Shown here in pieces: positions 50,953-64,000 of a DNA stretch of 64,000 nucleotides. Source of the DNA: Dallia pectoralis (lineage: Eukaryota > Chordata > Actinopteri > Esociformes > Umbridae); contig CM055748.1 of NCBI GenBank assembly GCA_029465975.1, forward strand, positions 8,142,458-8,206,457, given 5' to 3'. The notes under the pieces were generated by a model, which searched no databases, had not been told where the DNA came from, and saw nothing but the letters and a program-made list of their open reading frames with translations. Made by a program: the position numbers and the translations under genes. How positions within the stretch are numbered: position 1 is the first letter of the stretch; each line of letters starts with the position of its first letter.

Positions 50953-51760
50953 GCCCCTGCACCGTTCAATCCCCCCCAGCTATATGGTCCCTTGTCTCCG
51001 TTCCTTCACTTGGACCGCGGCTCTCCTATAATAATGATGTTGTTCTGTGAGGCAGTTGTTAAACATTTGCTACTACAGCTTGGAGTGACCAGTCCAACTC
51101 TTCTTGATGATGCTCCTTTCTAGTCTTCTCCCTCGTTTATCGCTCCTTTAACTCCCTCCCCGGGTGCGCTCTCCTCCTCCTCCCTTGTCTGACCCTTCTT
51201 TGCGCTTGGGAGTGTTACTATAGTATAAGCCTCTGTGGTTCTCTTGGTTCAAGCTGTGATCCGACTCCTTGTTCTTGTTCTCTTCCAACGGATGCTCCGG
51301 GGGGGGGGGGGGTACGGTGCAGCCCAGGTGTGGTGCTGAGTCAGGGGATAACACCTCGGGTGTTATTAATTATAACGGTACACACCTATGCAGTGACGAG
51401 GTGGCAAACGCGCATCTGATCGGATGACCGAAATAGAAACAACAAATGTCTGGAAACAAAATATGACAAATGAGCGAACTTTAAATGAAAAGAAGTGAAC
51501 AGTCAGTTGGAAAAAGATGGAGAGAGGAAAAAAACACAGCTCGGGTCAGTGCGAGTAGAGGAGAAATGTGGAGCCCAAAGTCAGAGCATCTTCAGCAGCA
51601 TCTTCAACAGCAGCAGCACCTCTCTGCGTCCACAGCAAGAGGCGAGCACACGCACATCTTCCCACCGCCGTTCCAATCACACTGGTCCAGCACCCTCTCC
51701 TCCACTGCCTCTGCAGCCGCTTTAATTCATGCCCATTGCCTTAAAGGAACAGAGAGCATG
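50953..51760 (-). promoter_or_regulatory. dscam: probable dscam 5' UTR and promoter region
   Basis: Sequence directly upstream of the start codon. The part at 51150-51320 is polypurine-rich on the gene strand, and there is a run of about 14 G/C at 51298-51312. I see no convincing TATA box and cannot place the transcription start. A non-coding exon upstream of exon 1 cannot be excluded. The boundary at 51760 is a guess based on where composition changes. Confidence 0.35.
50980..51066 (-). other. upstream ORF of 28 codons in the probable 5' UTR
   Basis: On the gene strand an ATG at 51066 opens 28 codons (begins MFNNCLTEQ, ends RRQGTI) and stops with TAG at 50980, 27 bases before the dscam ATG at 50952. 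If the message includes this stretch, the uORF would end before the main start and could lower or gate translation. It depends on the unknown transcription start. Confidence 0.4.
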
Positions 51761-52617
51761 TAGGGTCTAGCATGCATGTAAGAGCCCGGGGTACCGAAAA
51801 TAACATTTTATTTGTTTTATTTTTACATTTATTATTATTTTCACGATGATAGATAGGTAAGTATGGGTGTTTGTTAGTCTGCCGAGGTGCAGGTGGACTA
51901 GATCTATTACTAAAATATGTTCTATACAGAACAGAGTGTGTCTTTAAGATTGTCTAGACACTAATGACCCTTGATCCTATTATTGTAGGAAATAATTTGT
52001 GTAATTAAGCATAAAATCATACCTAGGATTAGATCATTAAAGTAGATGTGAAAAAAGGTAGGACACGTTTTTCATATATATAATACTGCATTCAGGTGAT
52101 CATTTTTTTCTGGATTGTGTGTAGTTCAATGCTTAACATTTGCCCCATATAAGGAATTTCTATTAGATTTGTTCTAACGGTAACTTAAATCTGAACTCGG
52201 TGCATTTACAATTACCTGCATGTGGTCCTATCCACAGCCTGCAGCTTTAGTTCATCGGCCCTCTCTGATAAGCTTAGGAAACCCATCAGACCTTGTCAAG
52301 AGGCTATTTGCAGCAAACATTGTACCTGTCTGTTAGCAACCTCTGTCTGCAGCCGCACATCCAGGACTACCCATGCACTATACTTCCGCTCACAATTAGT
52401 CTGGAATAATGGAGAAAGAAAAACCATGAGAAGCACACATTATGGTGGACATGGTATTCATGTTAAATAATTAAACACGAATCGGGTGTGGTAAGAGATG
52501 AATGTGCATTAAATGTACAGTGGTTGCTTCTATCTCCGTCCCTCAGCATGGTGAGGAGGGAGGTGCTGAAGGAGAATGTGTCCTTTTCCTGGTTTTCAGT
52601 GCAGCTGCCGACACAAC

Positions 52618-52655
<38 letters not shown>

Positions 52656-55235
52656 CTCTCTCTCTGTATGTCTAACCACACTGCACCGCTGTACTGTATT
52701 GTGCTGAACACAGCTGTTCACCTTTTCTTAACAGTCTTCCTTTTGTTTAGTAACAGCGACATACGTTGTAGATTGTCCTCCGGGCAATAATATGATATAA
52801 TCAACTTAGATCAAATACATATTTGCTAGCGTTCACTGGCTTAAACATTACATATATTTTTTAAATTAACACTTCAATAAAATGCTTTCCGGGAAGGGCA
52901 GAAAGAGGACTTAGGCCAGTGGTTTAACATACCTGCAGGCCACTGGAGTTGAAATGGTCTCTGTGGAATTACGTTTTCACGTTTGTAATTTTCCCGTCAG
53001 TAATTTGCAGAAGCACAATGAGCCCCAGAGAAAAGTAATGTAGTCTTGTGTGGCTGCGTCTTCAGTGACTTTTGCCATCCTGTGACACTGCTGTAGGAAC
53101 TGGCTCATGTGATATCAGATGTAGAGGCAGAGCTGGCCTGTGGACGTGCCTTCTGTTTCCTAGGGATGATGGGATGTGTCCTGTTAGCGGACACCTGGGG
53201 GGCTTGTCTTCTCCAGCTCTTTAATTGTACTCACTGGTCATCCAGAACCTAGCAACAGTAGTTCTGTAATCTGGGGGTGCTATACCTCATATAGACAGCG
53301 GAGATTCTGAAAAGATGAAGGGTCTGGTCAGATACGGGTCATGGCGCATTGTTTTGTTCGCCATTCGGAGCAAAGAAGATGTTTTCTGTCATGTAGCCAA
53401 TTATGAGATATTTTTATGAAATGTTTTTTTGGTTTGGACTTGAAATTGCGCCAGTTGTGTTTATCCCGCTGACAGTGTCGTTGCTTGTTTACTAACATCC
53501 CCAAACAATGTGTCACCATGTGAGAGTTTGTATGTAAAAACATTGTTTTAACATACACGTTTGGAGTGTAAAAACAATGTAATGCACGATTGTTCCCTTT
53601 AAACTGACGCATAAGCTCTGTCATCCATTTACCAGTACATTTTCTGTAATCATTTTCAGGCCAACCGCTATTTGAAGGTACCAATCCTCCATCTGTCAGT
53701 GGAAATATGGCTCCTTTCAGCAACCTTCTGTTGGCAGGACAAGGAAGGTATAAGGGCCAAATGTAAGACCTTAATAAAGAATGGCATGTCCTTGTAAATC
53801 TCACTCCTGGCTCCTTCTCTTATTGTCGAACATGTCTTTATCTCCATCATTCAGCTAAGTGCATAGCTCAAGTCCAGGGATGGCAACTGATTTTTTGTTT
53901 GTTTTGTTGATATTCATGTTAAATATAGGTGAGATTAATGACAAAATTACCTGTGAATATTTAATGTAAATGTTTATCTAGAGGAGGTACAACATGCACA
54001 AGATGGGACCTTTTATATTTTCATGTCATCTTCATGTTCAATGCATTAAAAAATTAAAACCAACCTAACAATGAAGGCATTTCATACATGTGTGTGTGTG
54101 GAAGGCAAGATTTCAGTCAGATTGCGTCAGATGTTAAGGCACCAAGACGTATACAAGTGAACTCACATTGTGGCCTTCAATTATGTGGTGTGTGGACGGA
54201 GTGGGCCAGTCGCATACGTTTCAGAGAAAAGGAGTTAATTTCCTTATTGCACAACGCACACTGAGCAAACAAAAGCACAGTGTAACGGTGTAGACTTGAA
54301 AAATATAAACGAATAAACCGGGGGAACCCGAAACTCGAGGAAATACCTTAACAACCGGTACATCGGGAGTCAACCCTCCAGATAGAACAATCAAACACAA
54401 GGACAAGTGGAGCAGAGGGAACATATATGGACCCATCGTGAGGAGGAGATATGGAACAGGTGTGCGTAATGACTAGACAACAACAGGCCCGGGTTGGTTA
54501 ATGAAAAGTGGGGTTGGTGTCAGCCAATCGCTGACGTCGAGCGGGGGATCTGCAACAGGCCAGAGGGTGTAGCCGAGGTACGGACGGGAGACCTGACCAA
54601 TCGTGTGAATAATTACAGGAATTACAGGACGTTGTGCTGCAATCGCACAGGTGCATTCTCTTATTACTTCACAGTAGTGACAGCCGTTCAGATATCTGTG
54701 GCTTATGTACATTAGGAAAAACAATGCCCCTAATTTACGTTCCGAAGACAATGTCCTCGAACTATTGACCGTTCAAAAACGAAGTAAGCCCAAAAACAGA
54801 TTGCCAGTTTGCAATAGTCACTTCAATACGAATTCACCGCACAAACATATTTGACATTTATTGTGTAAACACACAATATAATGCGTCATATTTGTCTCCT
54901 TCCATTGCATTTAAACACTGCACGAGGTTCGATGGGGTGAGGATGGGGGGGGAGGTGTAATGTAGCCCCCCCAGACAGCTGATTAAATACTGGTAAATGG
55001 ATCTGACAATGAGGCCCCTGGGCTAGAGTTGCCTTGCCCTTGCTGTGTGGTCGTGGGGGGGGGGGGCACAACAATGGAACTGAGAAGAAAGGTCTCTGCA
55101 TTGAAGGTCATGACTCCTAATAAACACACACGCTCGTACCATAAATACACACAGCTTTAGGAAGTTGGGTAGAATATTAGTCACTGTTACTGTCCTGGTA
55201 TTTTAAGTAGCTATTTTTTTATTTTTGTTAAAGAC
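51761..55235. other. upstream intergenic sequence, no gene seen
   Basis: Contains a (CT)n tract at 52620-52666 and short low-complexity runs. At 54286-54500 there is sequence with an LTR-like flavour (GTGTAACGGTGTAGACTTG, AATAAACC, ACATATATGG), too weak to call. Open frames such as 53328-53804 (minus) have no domain I recognise and no clear splice context. Confidence 0.6.
52620..52666. repeat. (CT)n microsatellite
   Basis: About 23 CT dinucleotides with ATT and GTA interruptions. Confidence 0.95.
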
Positions 55236-56247
55236 AGCCTACCATCTGATATTATTATGCCTGTCTGATATCCTACAGCCTACCATCTGATATTATTATG
55301 CCTGTCTGATATCCTACAGGCTACCATCTGATAGTATTACATCTGTCTGATATCCTACAGCCTACCATCTGATAGTATTACATCTGTCTGATATCCTACA
55401 GGCTACCATCTGATAGTATTACGTCTGTCTGATATCCTACAGCCTACCATCTGATAGTATTACGTCTGCCTGATACCATCTGATAGTATTACATCTGTCT
55501 GATATCCTACAGCCTACCATCTGATAGTATTACATCTGTCTGATATCCTACAGCCTACCATCTGATAGTATTACGTCTGCCTGATACCATCTGATAGTAT
55601 TACTTCTGTCTGATATCCTACAGCCTACCATCTGATAGTATTACGTCTGCCTGATATCCTACAGCCTACCATCTGATAGTATTACTTCTGCCTGATATCC
55701 TACAGCCTACCATCTGATAGTATTACGTCTGCCTGATACCATCTGATAGTATTACGTCTGCCTGATATCCTACAGCCTCCCATCTGATAGTATTACGTCT
55801 GTCTGATATCCTACAGCCTACCATCTGATAGTATTACGTCTGCCTGATACCATCTAATAGTAATACCTCTGTCTGATATCCTACAGCCTACCATCTGATA
55901 GTATTACGTCTGCCTGATACCATCTGATAGTATTACATCTGTCTGATATCCTACAGCCTACCATCTGATAGTATTACGTCTGCCTGATATCCTACAGCCT
56001 ATCATCTGATAGTATTACGTCTGCCTGATACCATCTAATAGTAATACCTCTGTCTGATATCCTACAGCCTACCATCTGATAGTATTACGTCTGTCTGATA
56101 TCCTACAGCCTACCATCTGATAGTATTACGTCTGCCTGATACCATCTGATAGTATTACATCTGTCTGATATCCTACAGCCTACCATCTGATAGTATTACG
56201 TCTGCCTGATATCCTACAGCCTACCATCTGATAGTATTCCGTCTGCC
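55236..56247. repeat. 41/29-bp minisatellite, left part
   Basis: Units of 41 bp (CCTACCATCTGATAGTATTA, then CGTCTGTCTGATATCCTACAG) mixed with 29-bp units that lack a 12-bp piece (TCCTACAGCCTA). ACATCTG, ACGTCTG and ACTTCTG variants mark sub-families. The array is split by an LTR retrotransposon and resumes at 59555. Confidence 0.96.
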
Positions 56248-56658
56248 TGTCACGAGACTCGTAGGGTGTAGTGCAGGATGAAGCCAGGTGCAGAGCCAAA
56301 TAATCCGTTTTGGTAAGTTTATTACGACAATCAAACATAAAACAAACCGTGAACGGCGGAAAAAGCCTAAACTGTTGTAAATGAAAAGAACAATGCGCAT
56401 ATATAGCGGCTTCTAATAAAACATTTAGACAGTAGTAGACCACGACCAAAACACTCACCTCTAACTAACATGTGACATAGAACAATGCGAAGCAATGAGT
56501 GCACTGCTCGCGACCCTCTTATATCCCAACATAAAGTGACAGATTACTAACAGCTGTGACCACGTGAAAGAGGAAGTAATCACAGCTAGTGAGAACAAAA
56601 ACACGGAAGTGGATCACCGAAATGGAAGTGTAGCAACGCCACCACACCAGTCGTGACA
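56248..56658 (-). repeat. 3' LTR (element reads on minus strand)
   Basis: 411 bp. On the minus strand it has GATATAAGAGGG (TATA box, TATAAG at 56518-56523) followed later by AATAAA (56318-56323). This gives a U3-R-U5 order that agrees with the position of the purine tract. It ends in 8-bp inverted repeats TGTCACGA/TCGTGACA. Confidence 0.93.
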
Positions 56659-56796
56659 GTATCCCCCACTAAAAGGCTAGCTCCCCAGATAGCCGAACGG
56701 AAACACAACACCAAAACAAGGGAGCAACAGGGAGAGAACCCACAGTTAAACCCAAAAGGGTCAGTCCAGGACCGCAGGTCCAGCCCTGAAAAGGCC

Positions 56797-59136
56797 TCAG
56801 TGGCTGAGAGTCCGCCATCTTGTGCGGCTCAGAGTCCGCCGTCGTGGGCGACGTGGTGGCGGAGGCCATCGTGGGCGCCGTCGTGGCGGCCATCGGGGGC
56901 GCAGTCGTGGCGGCGGCCATCGTGGGCGGTGTCGTGGCGGCGGCCATCGTGAGCGTAGTCGTGGCGGCGGCCATCGTGAGCGTAGTCGTGGCGGCGGCCA
57001 TCGTGAGCGTAGTCGTGGCGGCGGCCATCGTGAGCGTAGTCGTGGCGGCGGCCATCGTGAGCGTAGTCGTGGCGGCGGCCATCGTGAGCGTAGTCGTGGC
57101 GGCGGCCATCGTGAGCGTAGTCGTGGCGGCGGCCATCGTGAGCGTCGTCGTGGCGGCGGCCATCGTGAGCGTAGTCGTGGCGGCGGCCATCGTGAGCGTA
57201 GTCGTGGCGGCGGCCATCGTGAGCGTAGTCGTGGCGGCGGCCATCGTGAGCGTAGTCGTGGCGGCGGCCATCGTGAGCGTAGTCGTGGCGGCGGCCATCG
57301 TGAGCGTAGTCGTGGCGGCGGCCATCGTGAGCGCGTCGTGGCGGCGGCCATCGTGAGCGTAGACGTGGCGGCGGCCATCGTGAGCGTAGACGTGGCGGCG
57401 GCCATCGTGAGCGTAGACGTGGCGGCGGCCATCGTGAGCGTAGTCGTGGCGCGGCCATCGTGGTCGGCGATGCGGCAGCCATTGTGGGCGGCGATGCGGC
57501 AGCCATTGTGGGCGGCGATGCGGCAGCCCTTGTGGGCGGCGATGCGGCAGCCATTGTGGGCGGCGATGCGGCAGCCATTGTGGGCGGCGATGCGGCAGCC
57601 ATTGTGGGCGGCGTGCGGCAGCCAGTGTGGGCGGCGATGCGGCAGCCATTGTGGGCGGCGATGCGGCAGCCATTGTGGGCGGCGATGCGGCAGCCATTGT
57701 GGGCGGCGATGCGGCAGCCATTGTGGGCGGCGATGCGGCAGCCATTGTGGGCGGCGATGCGGCAGCCAGTGTGGGCGGCGATGCGGCAGCCATGGTGGGC
57801 GGCGATGCGGCAGCCATTGTGGACACTGGCGTGACGGCGGGAGCCATCGTGGGCGCTGGCGGAACGACGGCAGCCATCTTGGGCGCTGGCGTGACAGCCA
57901 CAGCCATCTTGAGCGCTGGCGTGACGGCGGGAGCCATCGTGGGCGCTGGCGTGACGGCAACAGCCATCTTGAGCGCCGGCGGGACGACGGCAGCCATCTT
58001 GAGCGCTGGCGGAACGGCGGGAGCCATCTTGAGCGCTGGCGTGACGGCAACAGCCATCTTGAGCGCTGGCGGGACGGTGGGAGCCATCGTGGACGCTGGC
58101 GTGACGGCGGCAGCCATCTTGGGCGCTGGCGTGACGGCGGGAGCCATCGTGGGCGCTGGCGTGACGGCAACAGCCATCTTGAGCGCCGGCGGGACGACGG
58201 CAGCCATCTTGAGCGCCGGCGGGACGACGGCAGCCATCTTGAGCGCTGGCGTGACAGCAACAGCCATCTTGAGCGCTGGCGTGACGGCGGGAGCCATCGT
58301 GGACGCTGGCGTGACGGCGGCAGCCATCTTGGGCGCTGGCGGGACGACGGTAGCCATCTTGGACGCTGGCGTGACGGCGGGAGCCATCTTGGGCGCCGGC
58401 GGGACGGCAACAGCCATCTTGAGCGCTGGCGGGACGACGGTAGCCATCTTGGGCGCTGGCGGGACGGCAGGAACCATCGTGAACGCTGGCGTGACGGCGG
58501 GAGCCATCGTGGGCGCTGGCGTGACGGCGGGAACCATCGTGGGCGCTGGCGTGACGGCAACAGCCATCTTGAGCGCCGGCGGGACGACGGCAGCCATCTC
58601 AGGCGCTGGCTCCTGTAAATCCAGCCATGTCCTCCACCACGTCCTAATAATGGCCGTGGGCTGGTCATCCAACCCCTCCGGGGGTTTCTCTGTCCCTGAA
58701 GTCGGCGGCAGAAAAGGGTCTTCCCACGGCGGGGGTAGTGGCTGTAGCTCCAGGGGTTTTCCTCCCCCTGTCTGCAGCCCCGGAGCAGTGGGTGGCCGTT
58801 CCTGCAGCACCAGGACCGTGGGTGTACTCTCCGCGGTCCTCCCGAACACCTCCTTAGCTCCCCCAAAAACCTTCTTGGGACGCCTTCGGGTGCCCTCTTG
58901 CTTTCCTCCGGGAAGGACCGCGGACCCGATGTAACCAGCCCTGATAGCTGCATAGGTGGCTCATACCCGAAGTAAGCACGGAGGCGCCTATACTCCTCTT
59001 CGGGCGTCTCCGGCTTACCCCAGTCCCACTGCTCCGTGGGTTGACGGTGAGCTTCATACCTCGGAGCGCTATAGCTTGCCCCTCCGAGGAATCCACTCAC
59101 CGTCCGGCTCTGCGGGCTTCTTTGTTGGCTTCGCAT
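56797..59136 (-). CDS. repeat-rich open frame inside the LTR element (possible Gag-like remnant)
   Basis: The first ATG on the minus strand lies 2 bases after the 5' LTR (59134-59136) and opens a 779-codon frame. Its first 100 or so residues look like ordinary protein sequence (for example SGFLGGASYSAPRYEAHRQ and EEEYRRLRAYFGYE). The rest is Arg/Pro/Trp-rich tandem repeat (RSRWLPPSRQRP type, then RSRWPPPRL). A second minus-strand frame (56669-58849) is also open and carries a more protein-like Pro-rich lead (PLPPPWEDPFLPP) and PALKMAVAVTPAP repeats. This suggests that the original frame switches near 58850. I recognise no domain and cannot say whether any protein is made. Confidence 0.3.
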   Translation of the reverse strand: MRSQQRSPQSRTVSGFLGGASYSAPRYEAHRQPTEQWDWGKPETPEEEYRRLRAYFGYEPPMQLSGLVTSGPRSFPEESKRAPEGVPRRFLGELRRCSGGPRRVHPRSWCCRNGHPLLRGCRQGEENPWSYSHYPRRGKTLFCRRLQGQRNPRRGWMTSPRPLLGRGGGHGWIYRSQRLRWLPSSRRRSRWLLPSRQRPRWFPPSRQRPRWLPPSRQRSRWFLPSRQRPRWLPSSRQRSRWLLPSRRRPRWLPPSRQRPRWLPSSRQRPRWLPPSRQRPRWLPPSRQRSRWLLLSRQRSRWLPSSRRRSRWLPSSRRRSRWLLPSRQRPRWLPPSRQRPRWLPPSRQRPRWLPPSRQRSRWLLPSRQRSRWLPPFRQRSRWLPSSRRRSRWLLPSRQRPRWLPPSRQRSRWLWLSRQRPRWLPSFRQRPRWLPPSRQCPQWLPHRRPPWLPHRRPHWLPHRRPQWLPHRRPQWLPHRRPQWLPHRRPQWLPHRRPQWLPHRRPHWLPHAAHNGCRIAAHNGCRIAAHNGCRIAAHKGCRIAAHNGCRIAAHNGCRIADHDGRATTTLTMAAATSTLTMAAATSTLTMAAATSTLTMAAATTRSRWPPPRLRSRWPPPRLRSRWPPPRLRSRWPPPRLRSRWPPPRLRSRWPPPRLRSRWPPPRRRSRWPPPRLRSRWPPPRLRSRWPPPRLRSRWPPPRLRSRWPPPRLRSRWPPPRLRSRWPPPRLRSRWPPPRHRPRWPPPRLRPRWPPRRRPRWPPPPRRPRRRTLSRTRWRTLSH
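56852..57458. repeat. 27-bp GC-rich minisatellite inside the LTR element, about 22 units
   Basis: Units of GTGGCGGCGGCCATCGTGAG plus CGTAGTC. Very uniform across the middle, with GTAGAC variants at the right end. Confidence 0.96.
57459..57825. repeat. 24-bp GC-rich minisatellite inside the LTR element, about 15 units
   Basis: Units of GGCGGCGATGCGGCAGCCAT plus TGTG. One unit has a 3-bp deletion near 57612. Confidence 0.96.
57826..58620. repeat. 30-bp GC-rich minisatellite inside the LTR element, about 26 units
   Basis: Units of GGCGCTGGCGTGACGGCGGG plus AGCCATCGTG or AGCCATCTTG, in exact 30-bp register. Seventeen units carry AGCCATCTT. Confidence 0.96.
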
Positions 59137-59138
59137 TC

Positions 59139-59549
59139 TGTCACGAGACTCGTAGGGTGTAGTGCAGGATGAAGCCAGGTGCAGAGCCAAATAATCCGTT
59201 TTGGTAAGTTTATTACGACAATCAAACATAAAACAAACCGTGAACGGCGGAAAAAGCCTAAACTGTTGTAAATGAAAAGAACAATGCGCATATATAGCGG
59301 CTTCTAATAAAACATTTAGACAGTAGTAGACCACGACCAAAACACTCACCTCTAACTAACATGTGACATAGAACAATGCGAAGCAATGAGTGCACTGCTC
59401 GCGACCCTCTTATATCCCAACATAAAGTGACAGATTACTAACAGCTGTGACCACGTGAAAGAGGAAGTAATCACAGCTAGTGAGAACAAAAACACGGAAG
59501 TGGATCACCGAAATGGAAGTGTAGCAACGCCACCACACCAGTCGTGACA
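59139..59549 (-). repeat. 5' LTR (element reads on minus strand)
   Basis: Same 411 bp as the other LTR with no difference seen. TATA-like TATAAG at 59409-59414 and AATAAA at 59209-59214 on the minus strand. As the promoter LTR it would drive transcription through the internal arrays, in the same direction as dscam. Confidence 0.93.
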
Positions 59550-59708
59550 CTGCCTGATACCATCTAATAGTAATACCTCTGTCTGATATCCTACAGCCTA
59601 CCATCTGATAGTATTACGTCTGTCTGATATAATACAGCCTACCATCTGATAGTATTACGTCTGCCTGATATCCTACAGCCTACCATCTAATAGTAATACA
59701 TCTGCCTG
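59550..59708. repeat. 41/29-bp minisatellite, right part
   Basis: Continuation of the same array beyond the retrotransposon. It begins CTGCC (second copy of the target duplication) and continues TGATACCATC, exactly the junction expected when the element is removed. Confidence 0.95.

Positions 59709-64000
<4,292 letters not shown>

Larger units (their letters stand above)
56248..59549 (-). mobile_element. non-autonomous LTR retrotransposon, recent insertion
   Basis: 3302 bp with two 411-bp direct LTRs (56248-56658 and 59139-59549) that I read as identical base for base. Each starts TGTCACGA and ends TCGTGACA. Both flanks carry CTGCC (56243-56247 and 59550-59554), a perfect 5-bp target duplication. 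On the minus strand a purine tract AGTGGGGGATAC (56659-56670) lies directly before the 3' LTR, fixing orientation. The 2.48-kb interior has no reverse transcriptase, integrase or protease that I can see, so it would need enzymes supplied by another element. Most of the interior is three adjoining minisatellites. No TGG-starting primer-binding site follows the 5' LTR. Confidence 0.93.

Noticed and set aside
53328..53804. 158-codon minus-strand open frame
   Set aside because: No recognised domain, no clear splice or promoter context; length is within what chance allows in 64 kb.
54286..54500. Possible LTR fragment (GTGTAACGGTG start, AATAAACC, ACATATATGG)
   Set aside because: No paired copy, boundary or target duplication visible; left as a note in the intergenic entry.
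56820..58934. Plus-strand frames of 598, 435 and 178 codons over the GC-rich arrays
   Set aside because: Antisense to the retroelement and explained by 24/27/30-bp units lacking stops.

Overview
This is a vertebrate, almost certainly teleost fish, genomic window. It has large introns, GT-AG splice sites, Tc1/mariner relics, tRNA-derived SINEs, LTR elements and very many micro- and minisatellites. There is no sign of bacterial gene organisation. The species cannot be fixed from the sequence alone.

The only cellular gene I can support is the 5' end of dscam (Down syndrome cell adhesion molecule), on the minus strand. Coding exon 1 (signal peptide) is at 50910-50952, exon 2 (Ig domain 1) at 32703-33020 and exon 3 (first half of Ig domain 2) at 32455-32601. 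The three exons join in one frame with phase-1 introns at every junction. Intron 1 is 17.9 kb, intron 2 only 101 bp, and intron 3 runs off the left edge of the window (more than 32 kb). DSCAM is a cell-surface adhesion and neurite-avoidance receptor with many Ig and fibronectin III domains. Only about the first 168 residues are encoded here.

Intron 3 (1-32454) is full of tandem arrays: 12 bp (325-1312), 19-20 bp (4501-4885), about 30 bp (6424-6675), 20-21 bp GC-box-like (8723-9092), 30 bp (10983-11167), 10-bp-like (16499-16610), 42 bp (19741-20330) and a 1.7-kb 39-bp hairpin array (27262-28978). It also holds a decayed Tc1 element carrying a nested SINE (21589-23217), an internally deleted Tc1/mariner (29688-30231) and a possible LTR-like direct-repeat pair (15-16 kb). 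Intron 1 holds a probable solo LTR with a 75-bp tandem block (34094-34678), a mariner fragment (39.1 kb), a SINE with a neighbouring dispersed repeat (42.7-43.0 kb) and an LTR-like fragment (44.6 kb).

Upstream of dscam (50953-64000) lie a probable 5' UTR/promoter with a short upstream ORF, a 41/29-bp minisatellite (55236-59708), and, inserted inside that array, an intact-looking non-autonomous LTR retrotransposon (56248-59549). Its two 411-bp LTRs look identical by eye and are flanked by a perfect 5-bp target duplication (CTGCC). Its interior consists mostly of three adjoining GC-rich minisatellites of 27, 24 and 30 bp that share a GCCAT core. This element is the most unusual object in the window. 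Nearly all long open frames in the window are by-products of tandem repeats whose unit length is a multiple of three.
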